Below are positions 44,223-52,599 of a stretch of 64,000 nucleotides of DNA, piece by piece. The stretch lies in the NCBI RefSeq assembly GCF_020099395.1, contig NZ_CP083590.1, positions 3,348,001-3,412,000 of the forward strand, in the 5' to 3' direction. Every line of letters begins with the position of its first letter. Position 1 is the first letter of the stretch. The translations under genes and the position numbers were made by a program. The stretch is from Streptomyces mobaraensis (GTDB lineage Bacteria; Actinomycetota; Actinomycetes; Streptomycetales; Streptomycetaceae). Below the pieces are notes generated by a model. It did no database searches. It was not told the DNA's origin and saw only the letters and a program-made list of their open reading frames with translations.

Positions 44223-44495
44223 TCAGACCCCGAGTCCCTGCACCGGCTTGTGGGTGTGGCGCTCGATGTCCGTGGCCGCCGTGTTCAGCAACTGGTGGGA
44301 CAACGACGACATGGCGCGGGCCACGGCGAGCTCGTCGCCGATCTCCGGCACGTTCTCGTCGGCGGGATTGCAGCGGGCCACTCCCTCGCCGACCATCGTC
44401 CCGGCGGCGGCCCCGCTCAGCCGCGCTTCCGCGTTCACCGTCTCGGCGTTCTCCTTGATGCTGATCTGTACGTTCCAGCTCTTCATGCCGGTCAT
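44223..44495 (-). CDS. DUF1876 (dsRBD-like) protein, paralogue 2
   Basis: 90 residues. KSWNVQISIKENAETVNAEA, GEGVARCNPADENVPEIGDE, LNTAATDIERHTHKPVQ. It is clearly related to the protein at 43608–43880 through the GEG.ARC.PADENVP and DIERHTH blocks, but diverged at other positions, so the duplication is old. Its function is unknown; DUF1876 genes often accompany stress-related loci. Each copy probably has its own promoter because of the hairpin between them. Confidence 0.88.
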   Translation of the reverse strand: MTGMKSWNVQISIKENAETVNAEARLSGAAAGTMVGEGVARCNPADENVPEIGDELAVARAMSSLSHQLLNTAATDIERHTHKPVQGLGV

Positions 44496-44517
44496 GGGAG
44501 CACCCTCTTCCAGCCAC

Positions 44518-44802
44518 TCAGCATGAACTCACTCCGGAAACACCCCCGATCACCATCGTCACACCGCGCCCCACCGGCCGCACGCGGGCGCCCGGCCTCC
44601 TAGGCGGGCTCGCCCGGCGTACCGGACCCGGGCGGACACGGGACGGCCCCCGGTCGGGCCCGGACGCGACGCCGCCCCGCACGGCCACCAGGGCGCCGGC
44701 GGGGGGACTCACCGCGCTCAGGTGGCCGCGGCGTGGGCCCGGCCCGGGGTCCGGGCCCGCCACCGCGCTTCGCTTCGGGCCGGGAACGGGGATCAAGGCC
44801 AT
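44518..44802 (-). CDS. possible small Pro/Gly/Arg-rich protein, doubtful
   Basis: 94 residues from an ATG with a good GAGGAG site seven bases upstream (MALIPVPGPKRSAVAGPDPG). The composition is low complexity and there is no family resemblance; the second half reads like random high-GC sequence. It ends about 22 bp before the DUF1876 start. Kept only because of its ribosome site. Confidence 0.25.
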   Translation of the reverse strand: MALIPVPGPKRSAVAGPDPGPGPRRGHLSAVSPPAGALVAVRGGVASGPDRGPSRVRPGPVRRASPPRRPGARVRPVGRGVTMVIGGVSGVSSC

Positions 44803-45040
44803 GGCCGTCCTCCTCATCGGTCGATTACGGTACGTGAACCTCTAGTGACCAACCTTCCCCTCGCACACGCCTTCCCCCCACGGCGGAGGGGTTGTGCGGA
44901 GGTGCGCCACGAGCGCGCCATGGGCACCCCAAGGCGTACCGGCGACCTCAAGCGCCAACGGCGCTCCGGGCGGCGCCCCGCCCCCCACCACCCTCCCGTC
45001 ACCGCGGCCGTCCCGTCACCGGCACCGGAGGCGGCGCGGC

Positions 45041-46210
45041 CTACGCCGTGAGGTGGTGGGCCAGGGCGGCGTGCGGGTCCGCGGCGGCGCCCGCCCCGGC
45101 GCAGGGTGTGGTGTGGTCGATGTGCACGGTCGCGGCGACCAGCCGGGGCACGGCGTGCAGCAGCGCGTGCTCGGCCGCGACCGCGTGCTCGTGGGCCCGC
45201 ACCACGCTCAGCTCGGCGTCCACGACGATGTCCACCTCGGCGCGCAGCGCGTGCCCGACCCACCGCATGCGGACCTGCCCCACCTCGCGCACCCCTTCCA
45301 CCGCCCGGAGGGCGCGCGTCGCGCCGTCCACCAGCTCCGGGTCGACGGAGTCCATCAGCCGCCGGAACACCTGGCGGGCCGCGTCCCGCAGGACGAGGAG
45401 GATCGCGACGGTGATCAGCAGCCCGACCGCCGGGTCCGCCGCGGGCCACCCCAGAGCGGTGCCGGCGGCGCCGAGCAGGACGGCCAGGGAGGTGAAGCCG
45501 TCGGTCCGGGCGTGCAGTCCGTCGGCGACCAGGGCCGCAGAACCGATTCTTCGCCCGGTGCGGATCCGGTACCGGGCCACGCCCTCGTTGCCGGCGCACC
45601 CCACCAGGGCCGCGGCCGCCACCGCCCACGGGTGGTCGAGGGGCCGGGGGCTCAGCAGCCGTTCGACCGCCTCGTAGGCGGCGAGCGCCGACGACGCGGC
45701 GACGGTGACGACGATCGCGACGCCCGCCAGGTCCTCGGCGCGGCCGTAGCCATAGGTGTAGCGCCGGTTCGCCGCCCGCCGCCCGAGCAGGAAGGCGGTC
45801 CCCAGCGGGACGGCGGTCAGCGCGTCGGCCCCGTTGTGGACCGCGTCGCCGAACAGCGCCACGGACCCGGACGCCGCCGCGACCGCCCCCTGGACCACCG
45901 CCGTCACGCCCAGGACCGCGAGCGACCACCACAGCGTGCGCATCCCCTCGCGGGACGCCTCCATCGCCGGGTCGACCTTGTCCGCGGCGTCATGGTGGTG
46001 GGGGGCGAGGAGGTGCGCGGCCCGGTGCCGCGTCCGCCGGACGCGGTCGGCGAGAGCGCGCCGACCACGGCCGTGCGGTGGGCGGCCATGGGACGGATGG
46101 TCGTGGTGTGGGTGGTTGTGGTGCGAGTGGCCGTGGTGCGGGTGGCCGTCGGACGGATGATCGTGGGACGGGTGGTCATGGCCGTGCGCGCGAGCGTGAG
46201 AGCGTGCCAT
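45041..46210 (-). CDS. cation diffusion facilitator (CDF) metal exporter with His-rich N-terminus
   Basis: 389 residues. An unusual N-terminal ~50-residue tract of alternating His, Asp and Pro (HGHDHPSHDHPSDGHPHHGH and more), then six membrane helices with VALFGDAVHNGADAL (metal site A, HxxxD), a second site LVADGLHARTDGFTSL, and a cytoplasmic ferredoxin-like domain with a late VHIDHTTP. It exports Zn2+ or a similar divalent metal by proton antiport. ATG 46210 is preferred; ATG 46222 is in frame. It is upstream of no metal-responsive regulator in the window. Confidence 0.92.
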   Translation of the reverse strand: MARSHARAHGHDHPSHDHPSDGHPHHGHSHHNHPHHDHPSHGRPPHGRGRRALADRVRRTRHRAAHLLAPHHHDAADKVDPAMEASREGMRTLWWSLAVLGVTAVVQGAVAAASGSVALFGDAVHNGADALTAVPLGTAFLLGRRAANRRYTYGYGRAEDLAGVAIVVTVAASSALAAYEAVERLLSPRPLDHPWAVAAAALVGCAGNEGVARYRIRTGRRIGSAALVADGLHARTDGFTSLAVLLGAAGTALGWPAADPAVGLLITVAILLVLRDAARQVFRRLMDSVDPELVDGATRALRAVEGVREVGQVRMRWVGHALRAEVDIVVDAELSVVRAHEHAVAAEHALLHAVPRLVAATVHIDHTTPCAGAGAAADPHAALAHHLTA

Positions 46211-46304
46211 GGGGCCCACCATGGCACGTGCATTCGATCGCAGCCACCATGGTCATACCACCACTGACCAGGTGCGAATCCCTTGCAGTTACGGGTTGTT
46301 GGTG

Positions 46305-48251
46305 TCAGGGAGCGGACGGGGGCAGCCCGCTGCGCGAGGCGGCGCGCGCCGGGCCCGGTGCGGTAACGGAGTGCGGGGCGAGCGGGTTGGGGACGGGGAG
46401 GTAGCGGGGGTCGGTGCCGTCCGCGCCGATCCAGCGGGAGAGCAGGTTGGCCTTGCCGGGGAGGGTGGGCGAGGCGAGCAGCGCGCCGAGCTCGGGGAGG
46501 GCGGGAAGGCCCGGCAGCGTGCCGCAGCGCTCGAACTCGTCCCGCGCCACGGCCCACAACTCCGCACCGCACCACGGGAACCGGTGCGCCAGCGCGCCCG
46601 CGACATCGCTGAGGTTGTTGACGACCAGGCAGTAGGCGAGCCGCCGCCACGCCGGAGCCCGCGGCATCTCGGCGAGCACCTTGGCCCCTTCCGCGTCGCG
46701 GAAGACGGCCTGCACGGGTGTGCCCTGTGCGTCCACGGCGATCAGGGTGTTCTGCAGGTGGCACTCCACCACCACGCCGTACCGTGCGAACGCCTCCAGC
46801 ACGGGCGGCACCACGCACCGCATGTACGCCGTCCACCAGGCCAGTGGTTCCGCGATCCGGTCGAGGGGGTTGCCGTCGAAGCCCTCGGCGAGCGCCGCGG
46901 CCAGGACGGCGGTCGTCCCGGGGAGCAGGTGCCGGGAGAGCCCGTCCCGGACGAGGACGGCGCAGGTCTCGAACAGGCCGTCGACGGTGCGGTAGCAGCG
47001 TTCGCTGAGCCAGGCCGCCGGGCCGCGCATCGCCGCGAAGGCGGCGGTGACCAACGGGTCGGTACGGCGGACGTGGCGGAGCTCGTGGCGGCGCATGCGG
47101 CGGACGTCGTTGGTGATCTGGACGTCCAGGCTGAACTTCAGGAACAGATCACCGGCGGTCGCCGGGGAGCGGTGCCCTTCCGTCCGGTGCCGCGGCCCGG
47201 TCTCGCACGGGGTCTCCCCCGGTACGAACACCGTGCGCACGGAGGCCGTGGGCCGGGCCTGCCGGGCCGTGTGACCGAGGCGGACCAGCCGCCCGTCGGC
47301 GAACGCCGCCCGCATCTCGGGTCGGCCGCCGGCGAGTTCGAGCTGCCAGGGGTGGGCGGGGAGCAGGCGGTAACCGGGCGGCGCCTCGCCCAGGGCGTCC
47401 AGCGCGCGGGTGTCGCCGTCCTCCACGACCGCGTCCTCCCGGACGCCGAGCAGGACGAGCGGGAACCGGGCGTACGCCTCCGGCGCGTACCGCAGCCAGG
47501 ACGCGGGCGGGCCGCCACCGCTGCGCGCCTTCGGCGCCGGATGGAAGGGGTGTCCCATGACGAGCGCCTGCTCGGACCGCAGCCACGGGTCCTCGGGCGG
47601 TGCCGCGTGCACCCGGGTGGTGAGGACCGCCTCCACCGCGGCCCGGCTGGCGGCCATTTCGGCGGGCAGCGAGCGGTTCGGCGTACCGGTGGCGGCGCGC
47701 ATCTCCTGTGCCGCGAGGGACACGAGGCCCGCGTGGGGCAGGGGCCGCCAGCTGCGCCCGGTCCACAGCTCGGGCGCGGACGGGCGGTGTCCGGGACGGA
47801 CGCGCAACAGGCGGCCGGAGGCGCGGAGTCGGTACACAGAGGGAGGAGCGGATGGGAAGGGGGGATCAGGGGGACGAGGTCGGTCCTGGGGCACGGGTAT
47901 CAGGGGCGGCGGCACCGTGAGCGCCGCCCTGCGGGCGGCGGGGTCCGCCGGGGCCATGGGAGCCGTGGAAGCCGTAGGAGCCGTGGGAGCCGCGGAGGTC
48001 GGGCCCACCGGCACCAAGCCCTGCACCGCCGCGCCCCTCGACGCGCCGTTCACCACCGCCGGGCCCGCGCCCGGGGCCACGGCCGGGCCCACGATCGGGC
48101 CCGCGCCCGGCGCCTCGCCCGGCAGCGCGGCCGGCGACGCGGCGGCCCCGGCCGGCTCGGGGACGTCGGCCGGTTCGGCGGCTTCTCTGAGCAGACAGTT
48201 GAGCAGTGGCGTCACGGCCAGCGCGTCAGCGGCCCGGGTGAGTGCATTCAT
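46305..48251 (-). CDS. IucA/IucC-family NRPS-independent siderophore synthetase
   Basis: 648 residues. NIS synthetase motifs are all present: ATP-binding loop VMGHPFHPAPKARSG, LLPAHPWQLEL, ASVRTVFV, LKFSLDVQITNDVRRM, VVECHLQN and VFRDAEG. Residues about 27–115 are an extra Ala/Pro/Gly-rich insertion, apparently disordered. Such enzymes condense citrate or a dicarboxylate with amines to form siderophores. It is divergent from a second NIS synthetase across only 42 bp. No iron box or siderophore transporter is in the window. Start: ATG at the extreme of the frame, directly before the family's first helix (LTRAADALAVTPLLN). Confidence 0.87.
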   Translation of the reverse strand: MNALTRAADALAVTPLLNCLLREAAEPADVPEPAGAAASPAALPGEAPGAGPIVGPAVAPGAGPAVVNGASRGAAVQGLVPVGPTSAAPTAPTASTAPMAPADPAARRAALTVPPPLIPVPQDRPRPPDPPFPSAPPSVYRLRASGRLLRVRPGHRPSAPELWTGRSWRPLPHAGLVSLAAQEMRAATGTPNRSLPAEMAASRAAVEAVLTTRVHAAPPEDPWLRSEQALVMGHPFHPAPKARSGGGPPASWLRYAPEAYARFPLVLLGVREDAVVEDGDTRALDALGEAPPGYRLLPAHPWQLELAGGRPEMRAAFADGRLVRLGHTARQARPTASVRTVFVPGETPCETGPRHRTEGHRSPATAGDLFLKFSLDVQITNDVRRMRRHELRHVRRTDPLVTAAFAAMRGPAAWLSERCYRTVDGLFETCAVLVRDGLSRHLLPGTTAVLAAALAEGFDGNPLDRIAEPLAWWTAYMRCVVPPVLEAFARYGVVVECHLQNTLIAVDAQGTPVQAVFRDAEGAKVLAEMPRAPAWRRLAYCLVVNNLSDVAGALAHRFPWCGAELWAVARDEFERCGTLPGLPALPELGALLASPTLPGKANLLSRWIGADGTDPRYLPVPNPLAPHSVTAPGPARAASRSGLPPSAP

Positions 48252-48293
48252 CGGCCATCAGTATGTGTGGAGGGGGTTCCCCCGCGGTAGGAC

Positions 48294-49826
48294 ATGCGCG
48301 TGTGCCGGACCTCCGCCGAGCGGATCCTCGCCAGCGAACTCACCGCCGCCGCACCGGAAGTGGCGGCCGTGTACAGCGCGTTCCTGCCCGGCGCCAGGGC
48401 GTCCGTACTGACCCGCCTGTGGCGCGGCCTCGTCCACGAACCCCTGCCCTGGATCACCGCCCGCGCGGACGGCCACGACGGCGTCACCCTGCGCCTGTCC
48501 GACGGCCGGCGGCTGCACGGCCCGCCGTCCGACCCCTGGTCGACGGCCACCACCGTCACCGCGCTGGACCTCGGCGGGGCTCGCCACGACCACCCGGCGG
48601 AGCTCATGGCCGAGGTGTCGGCACGGCTCGGCCTGCCGAACGGGCCGCGTTTCACCGCGGAACTCGACCACAGCGTCGCCTCCTTGGCGCTCTCCCGCGC
48701 CGCCCGCCACGAACGCGGCACGCCGTTCGCCGTCCGGTCCCCCTGGCAGTGGGAGCAATGGCCGACGGACGGCCACCCCTACCACCCCGCCTGCCGCGCG
48801 CGGCCGGGCTTCTCCGCCGCCGAGCAACTGGCGTACGCGCCGGAGCACGGGCCGGTGGTGGAGCTGCGCCTGGCGGCCGTGACGGACGGGACGGTGTCCG
48901 GCGCGTGGCCGGACGAACTGCGCGACGGCCGGTCCCTGTTGATACCGACGCACCCCTGGCAGGCCGCGCACGTCCTCGACGGCCGCCCGCTGCGCCCGGG
49001 CCCCCCGGCGCACCCCCTGCTGTCGCTGCGCACGCTCGACATGGGCGGGAACGTGCACGTCAAGACGGCGGTCACCACCCAACTGACATCGGCGGTACGG
49101 GACATCTCGCCGTACTCCGTCACCCATGCCCTCGCCACCTCCGACTTCGCCGAACGCGTCGCCCGCCGGCTGGACGGCCGGCTGCACATCGCCCGCACGC
49201 TCGCGGCGGCGGGGGCGGGCACGGCCGACCTGGCGGCGGTGCTGCGCGAGTCGCCGTACGGGTACGGGGACGCGGCGGCCGGGGAACGCGTCGTCCCGGC
49301 GGCCGTCCTGCCGGCGCTGCTGGGCTCCCGGCCGCCCGGCGAACGCCCGGCGCGGGCCGCCGCCTTCGCCCGCCTGGCACTCGGCGTCTGCCTGGACCTG
49401 CTCGACGTCGGGGTGGCCCTGGAGGCGCACGGCCAGAACCTGCTCGTCGTCGTCGACCGGGACGACCGTCCCCTGCGCCTCGTCTACCGCGACCTCGCCG
49501 ACATCCGCATCAGCCCCGCACGGCTCGCCCGGCACGGCATCCCAGCGCCGCCGCTGACCGGCCGCCTGCTGACCGACGACCCGGCCGTCCTGCGCCGCAA
49601 GGTCGTCGGCTGTCTCGTCACCGGCGCCCTGGCCCCTCTGGCCGGTGACGCCGCCACCCTCGCGACTCTCCTGGACACCGCGGTCCGGGATCTCCCCTCG
49701 ACCCGGGAGGTCCGCGCGCTCCGGACGGCTCCCCTCCCGGCGAAGGCCCTGACGGCCATGCGGCTGTCCACAGGCGTGGGGGGCGACCTGTGGACGGGGC
49801 TGCCGAATCCGGTGGGTGCGGGCTAA
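48294..49826 (+). CDS. IucA/IucC-family siderophore synthetase (second, divergent)
   Basis: 510 residues. Motifs: TDGHPYHPACRARPGF, LIPTHPWQAAH, LLSLRTLDM, HVKTAVTTQLTSAVRDIS, LEAHGQNLLVV, VYRDLADIRI. It thus has the complete NIS active-site set and is a catalytic enzyme rather than a remnant. Shorter than its divergent neighbour because it lacks the low-complexity insertion. It presumably acts with that neighbour on the same product. ATG 48294 follows a short TAGGA site. Downstream it converges with the ECF sigma factor gene. Confidence 0.87.
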   Translation: MRVCRTSAERILASELTAAAPEVAAVYSAFLPGARASVLTRLWRGLVHEPLPWITARADGHDGVTLRLSDGRRLHGPPSDPWSTATTVTALDLGGARHDHPAELMAEVSARLGLPNGPRFTAELDHSVASLALSRAARHERGTPFAVRSPWQWEQWPTDGHPYHPACRARPGFSAAEQLAYAPEHGPVVELRLAAVTDGTVSGAWPDELRDGRSLLIPTHPWQAAHVLDGRPLRPGPPAHPLLSLRTLDMGGNVHVKTAVTTQLTSAVRDISPYSVTHALATSDFAERVARRLDGRLHIARTLAAAGAGTADLAAVLRESPYGYGDAAAGERVVPAAVLPALLGSRPPGERPARAAAFARLALGVCLDLLDVGVALEAHGQNLLVVVDRDDRPLRLVYRDLADIRISPARLARHGIPAPPLTGRLLTDDPAVLRRKVVGCLVTGALAPLAGDAATLATLLDTAVRDLPSTREVRALRTAPLPAKALTAMRLSTGVGGDLWTGLPNPVGAG

Positions 49827-49848
49827 CCGGTCAGGCGCCCCTTCCGTC

Positions 49849-50748
49849 TCACTCCTCGCCCTCTGGCACCTCCGGCACCTCGACCCCGGCCAGCCGCTCG
49901 GGGTCCATCAGCACGTCCACGGCCGCGATCCGCCCGTCGACCACCGTGAACGCCATGACCGTCAGCAACCGCCCCTTCATGACGACCACGACACCGGCGG
50001 TGCCGTTGACCAGCACCGGGCGGACGAACGGGGAGAGCTTCGAGAAGGTGACCGCCTGCGAGGCGACCGTGCGGGCGCCGTGCAGGACGGTCGTCCGGCG
50101 GGCCCGGGCGGCGCCGCCGTCGGAGCGCAGGACGACGTCGGGGTGGAGGACGGCGACGAGGGCGTCGAAGTCGCCGTCGCGTGCCGCGGCGAAGAACGCG
50201 TCGACCGCCTTGCGCTGGTGGGCGAGGTCGCGGTCGGGGGCCGGCGCCTGGCCCTGGACGCGCCGGCGGGCCCGGCTGGCGAGCTGGCGCGTCGCCGCGG
50301 TGGAACGTTCCAGCAACGGCGCGATCTCGTCGAAGGGCACGGCGAACATGTCGTGCAGGACGAACGCCAGCCGCTCCGCCGGTGCCAGCGACTCCAGCAC
50401 CACCATCATCGCCAGCCCCACCGAGTCGGCCAGCAGCGCCTCCTGCTCGGGGTCCGGCGCGTCCTCCCGGCCGATGAGCGGATCGGGCTGGCGCGGAACG
50501 GCGTCGAGCGGGTCCTCACGACGGTGTTCGCGAGTGCGCAGGACGTTCAGGCAGACGCGCGCGACGACGGTCGTCAGCCATCCACCGAGGTTCTCCACCG
50601 CGCTGACGTCCGTCCGGTCGAAGCGCAGCCACGCCTCCTGAACGGCGTCGTCGGCCTCGCTCACCGAGCCCAGCATGCGGTACGCCACCGCGCGCAGCCG
50701 GCTCCGGTGCTCCTCGAACCGGACGGCCGGGAAATCGCTCTCGTTCAC
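49849..50748 (-). CDS. ECF41/SigJ-type RNA polymerase sigma factor with SnoaL-like C-terminus
   Basis: 299 residues. σ2 (FEEHRSRLRAVAYRMLGSVS; EADDAVQEAWLRF), σ4 (LAPAERLAFVLHDMFAVPFD) and then a C-terminal NTF2/SnoaL domain (AVDAFFAAARDGDFDALVAV) with DGGAARARRTT, the position of the ECF41 DGGGK motif. ECF41 factors lack a separate anti-sigma and are controlled by this extension; their genes sit next to one COE-type (decarboxylase/oxidoreductase/epimerase) gene. Here the next gene is indeed an NmrA-like oxidoreductase, divergent. The GTG start has AGGGAA eight bases upstream. Confidence 0.93.
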   Translation of the reverse strand: MNESDFPAVRFEEHRSRLRAVAYRMLGSVSEADDAVQEAWLRFDRTDVSAVENLGGWLTTVVARVCLNVLRTREHRREDPLDAVPRQPDPLIGREDAPDPEQEALLADSVGLAMMVVLESLAPAERLAFVLHDMFAVPFDEIAPLLERSTAATRQLASRARRRVQGQAPAPDRDLAHQRKAVDAFFAAARDGDFDALVAVLHPDVVLRSDGGAARARRTTVLHGARTVASQAVTFSKLSPFVRPVLVNGTAGVVVVMKGRLLTVMAFTVVDGRIAAVDVLMDPERLAGVEVPEVPEGEE

Positions 50749-50749
50749 C

Positions 50750-50776
50750 TGTCACATTCCCTTCCCCCTGCGGGTC
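50750..50776 (+). promoter_or_regulatory. candidate ECF41-dependent promoter of the oxidoreductase gene
   Basis: TGTCACA (50750–50756), a 16-bp spacer, then GGTC (50773–50776): one base from the described ECF41 consensus TGTCACA-N16-CGTC. It reads toward the oxidoreductase start (50851), about 75 bp away, and begins two bases outside the sigma gene. Confidence 0.65.
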
Positions 50777-50850
50777 AGAGAAGTAGATCACCGAAACCGG
50801 CGGACGCGCCCGGAGGTTCCGCTTCCGGGTCCGAGCACAGTGGAGCAGTC

Positions 50851-51639
50851 ATGACGTCACCCATCCTCGTCACCGGCGGCACGGGCACGCTGGGCGGCCA
50901 CGTCCTCCCCCTCCTGCGGCAGGCCGGCCGTGACGTGCGCGTGCTGAGCAGGCACGCCCGCGAGGCGGCGGACGGCGTCGAGTACGTCGCCTGCGACCTG
51001 CTCGCGCAGGACGGCGGCCGGGCCCTCGCCGCGGCGCTGGAGGACGTCGAGATCGTCCTCCACCTCGCGGGCGGCCCGAAGGGGGACGACGTCGCGACCC
51101 GCGCCCTCGTCCGGGCCGCCGCGGAGGCCGGGGTGCGGCACTTCGTGTACATCTCGGTGATCGGCGCGGACCGGGTCCCGCTGGGTTACTTCCGGTCCAA
51201 GCTGGGCGCCGAGCGGGCCGTGGCGGAGTCGGGTCTGCCCTGGACGACGCTGCGGGCGGCGCAGTTCCACGACCTGGTCCTGAAGGTGGTGCGCACGATG
51301 GCGAAGATGCCGGTGGTGCCCGTACCCGGCGGGATCCGCATGCAGCCCGTCGACGCCCGCGAGGTGGCCGAACGCCTCGTGGAACTGGCCCTCGGCGAGC
51401 CCGCCGGCCTCGTCCCCGACCTGGCCGGCCCGACCGTCTACGGCATGGGCGAACTCGCCCGCGGCTACCTCCGGGCGCACGGCAAGCGGCGGCCGATGCT
51501 GCCGGTGCGCCTGCCCGGAAAGGTGGGGCGCGCCTACCGCGCCGCCGAGAACCTGTCCCTGGAGGACGTCTCGTTCGGCACCCGTACCTGGGAGGAGTTC
51601 CTGGACGCGCACACCGGGAACGCCCACGCCGGGAAGTAG
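50851..51639 (+). CDS. NmrA-like NAD(P)-binding oxidoreductase/epimerase (ECF41 partner)
   Basis: 262 residues. Atypical SDR: PILVTGGTGTLGGHVLPLLR (nucleotide loop), DLLAQDGGRALAAALEDVE, FVYISVIGADRVPLGYFRSK with Tyr/Lys, then a substrate-binding part (PVDAREVAERLVELALGEPA). It fits the 'O/E' component of the COE genes linked to ECF41 sigma factors. GGAG lies five bases before the ATG at 50851. It should be induced by the divergent sigma factor through the promoter at 50750. Substrate unknown. Confidence 0.9.
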   Translation: MTSPILVTGGTGTLGGHVLPLLRQAGRDVRVLSRHAREAADGVEYVACDLLAQDGGRALAAALEDVEIVLHLAGGPKGDDVATRALVRAAAEAGVRHFVYISVIGADRVPLGYFRSKLGAERAVAESGLPWTTLRAAQFHDLVLKVVRTMAKMPVVPVPGGIRMQPVDAREVAERLVELALGEPAGLVPDLAGPTVYGMGELARGYLRAHGKRRPMLPVRLPGKVGRAYRAAENLSLEDVSFGTRTWEEFLDAHTGNAHAGK

Positions 51640-51727
51640 GGCGAGGCCCTGTCGCGCGGGAGGCACCAGCCGCCACCCGGCGAAATCGGGAGGTGAAGGA
51701 CGGACCGGGCCCGGTAGCGTCGGCCCC

Positions 51728-52441
51728 ATGACGGACATATGGGCGGGCGTACGGGAGAGGGTGCTGGCCCTCCGGTCGACGCCGGAGGTGATGGACCAGG
51801 TCTTCGGGGCCGTCTGGCTCGACGGCGGGCACCGCTTCGAGCTGGCACCGCCCCTCACCGAGGCCGAACTGGCCCGCGCCGAGGAGCGCCTGGACGTCAC
51901 CTTCCCCGCGGACTACCGCTCATTTCTCCTGGAGGTGGCCGCGAGCGGCGCGGGGCCCGAATACGGCGTGTTCCCCCTGAGCACCCGGCTGACCGGCGAA
52001 CAGGGCGCGGCACCGGGCGAGGTGCCCCGGCTCGCCCGGCCCTTCCGGCCCGGTCCGGTCCAGGAACTGCTCGACGAGCACGAGGAGAACGAGCCGCGCC
52101 GGGCGGCGTTCCCCGACGACGAGACCTACTGGCGCGCCTGGCACGCCTGGGACGCGCGGTGGGACGAGATCGACGCCGAACTGACCTGGGGATCGCTGTC
52201 CGTGAGCCACCAGGGCTGCGGGTACTACTCGTTGCTCGTCGTGACCGGCGAGGAGCGCGGCCTGATGTGGGAGGACGTGCGCGCGATCGGGGAGGGGCTG
52301 GTGCCCCTGCGGCGGCGCGGGGCCGAGCGCCTGACCTTCGCCGAGTGGTACCTGGGCTGGCTGGACTGGGCCGAGCCGAGGATCAAGGCCGCGCAGCGCG
52401 CGGAGGCCGCGCGGACGGGCGATGTCAGTGGGGCCGCTTAG
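51728..52441 (+). CDS. SMI1/KNR4 (SUKH) family protein
   Basis: 237 residues. The SUKH core is visible: PPLTEAELARAEERLDVTFP, ADYRSFLLEVAASGAGPEYGVF, and a C-terminal EWYLGWLDWAE. SUKH proteins often act as immunity proteins against polymorphic toxins; no toxin gene is adjacent here, so it may be an orphan immunity gene or have a general role. It stands between the oxidoreductase and the SGNH hydrolase on the same strand. Confidence 0.85.
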   Translation: MTDIWAGVRERVLALRSTPEVMDQVFGAVWLDGGHRFELAPPLTEAELARAEERLDVTFPADYRSFLLEVAASGAGPEYGVFPLSTRLTGEQGAAPGEVPRLARPFRPGPVQELLDEHEENEPRRAAFPDDETYWRAWHAWDARWDEIDAELTWGSLSVSHQGCGYYSLLVVTGEERGLMWEDVRAIGEGLVPLRRRGAERLTFAEWYLGWLDWAEPRIKAAQRAEAARTGDVSGAA

Positions 52442-52599
52442 GGTGAGGGTGTCCCGGTTTCCGCGGCCGGAGGGCGGACGGACGTGCGGGCCGGCCGCCG
52501 AGACCCGGGACGGACGGGGCCGGCCCCGTGCCGGGATCGTCCCCGTGCCGGGATCGGAACAAGCACGCCCGCGCAGCCATGCCTCGTGAGGAGAACGAA

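Noticed and set aside
48252..48293. Possible iron box between the NIS synthetases
   Set aside because: No TTAGGTTAGGCTAACCTAA-like sequence; the only palindrome (GGGGGTTCCCCC) does not fit the DmdR consensus.
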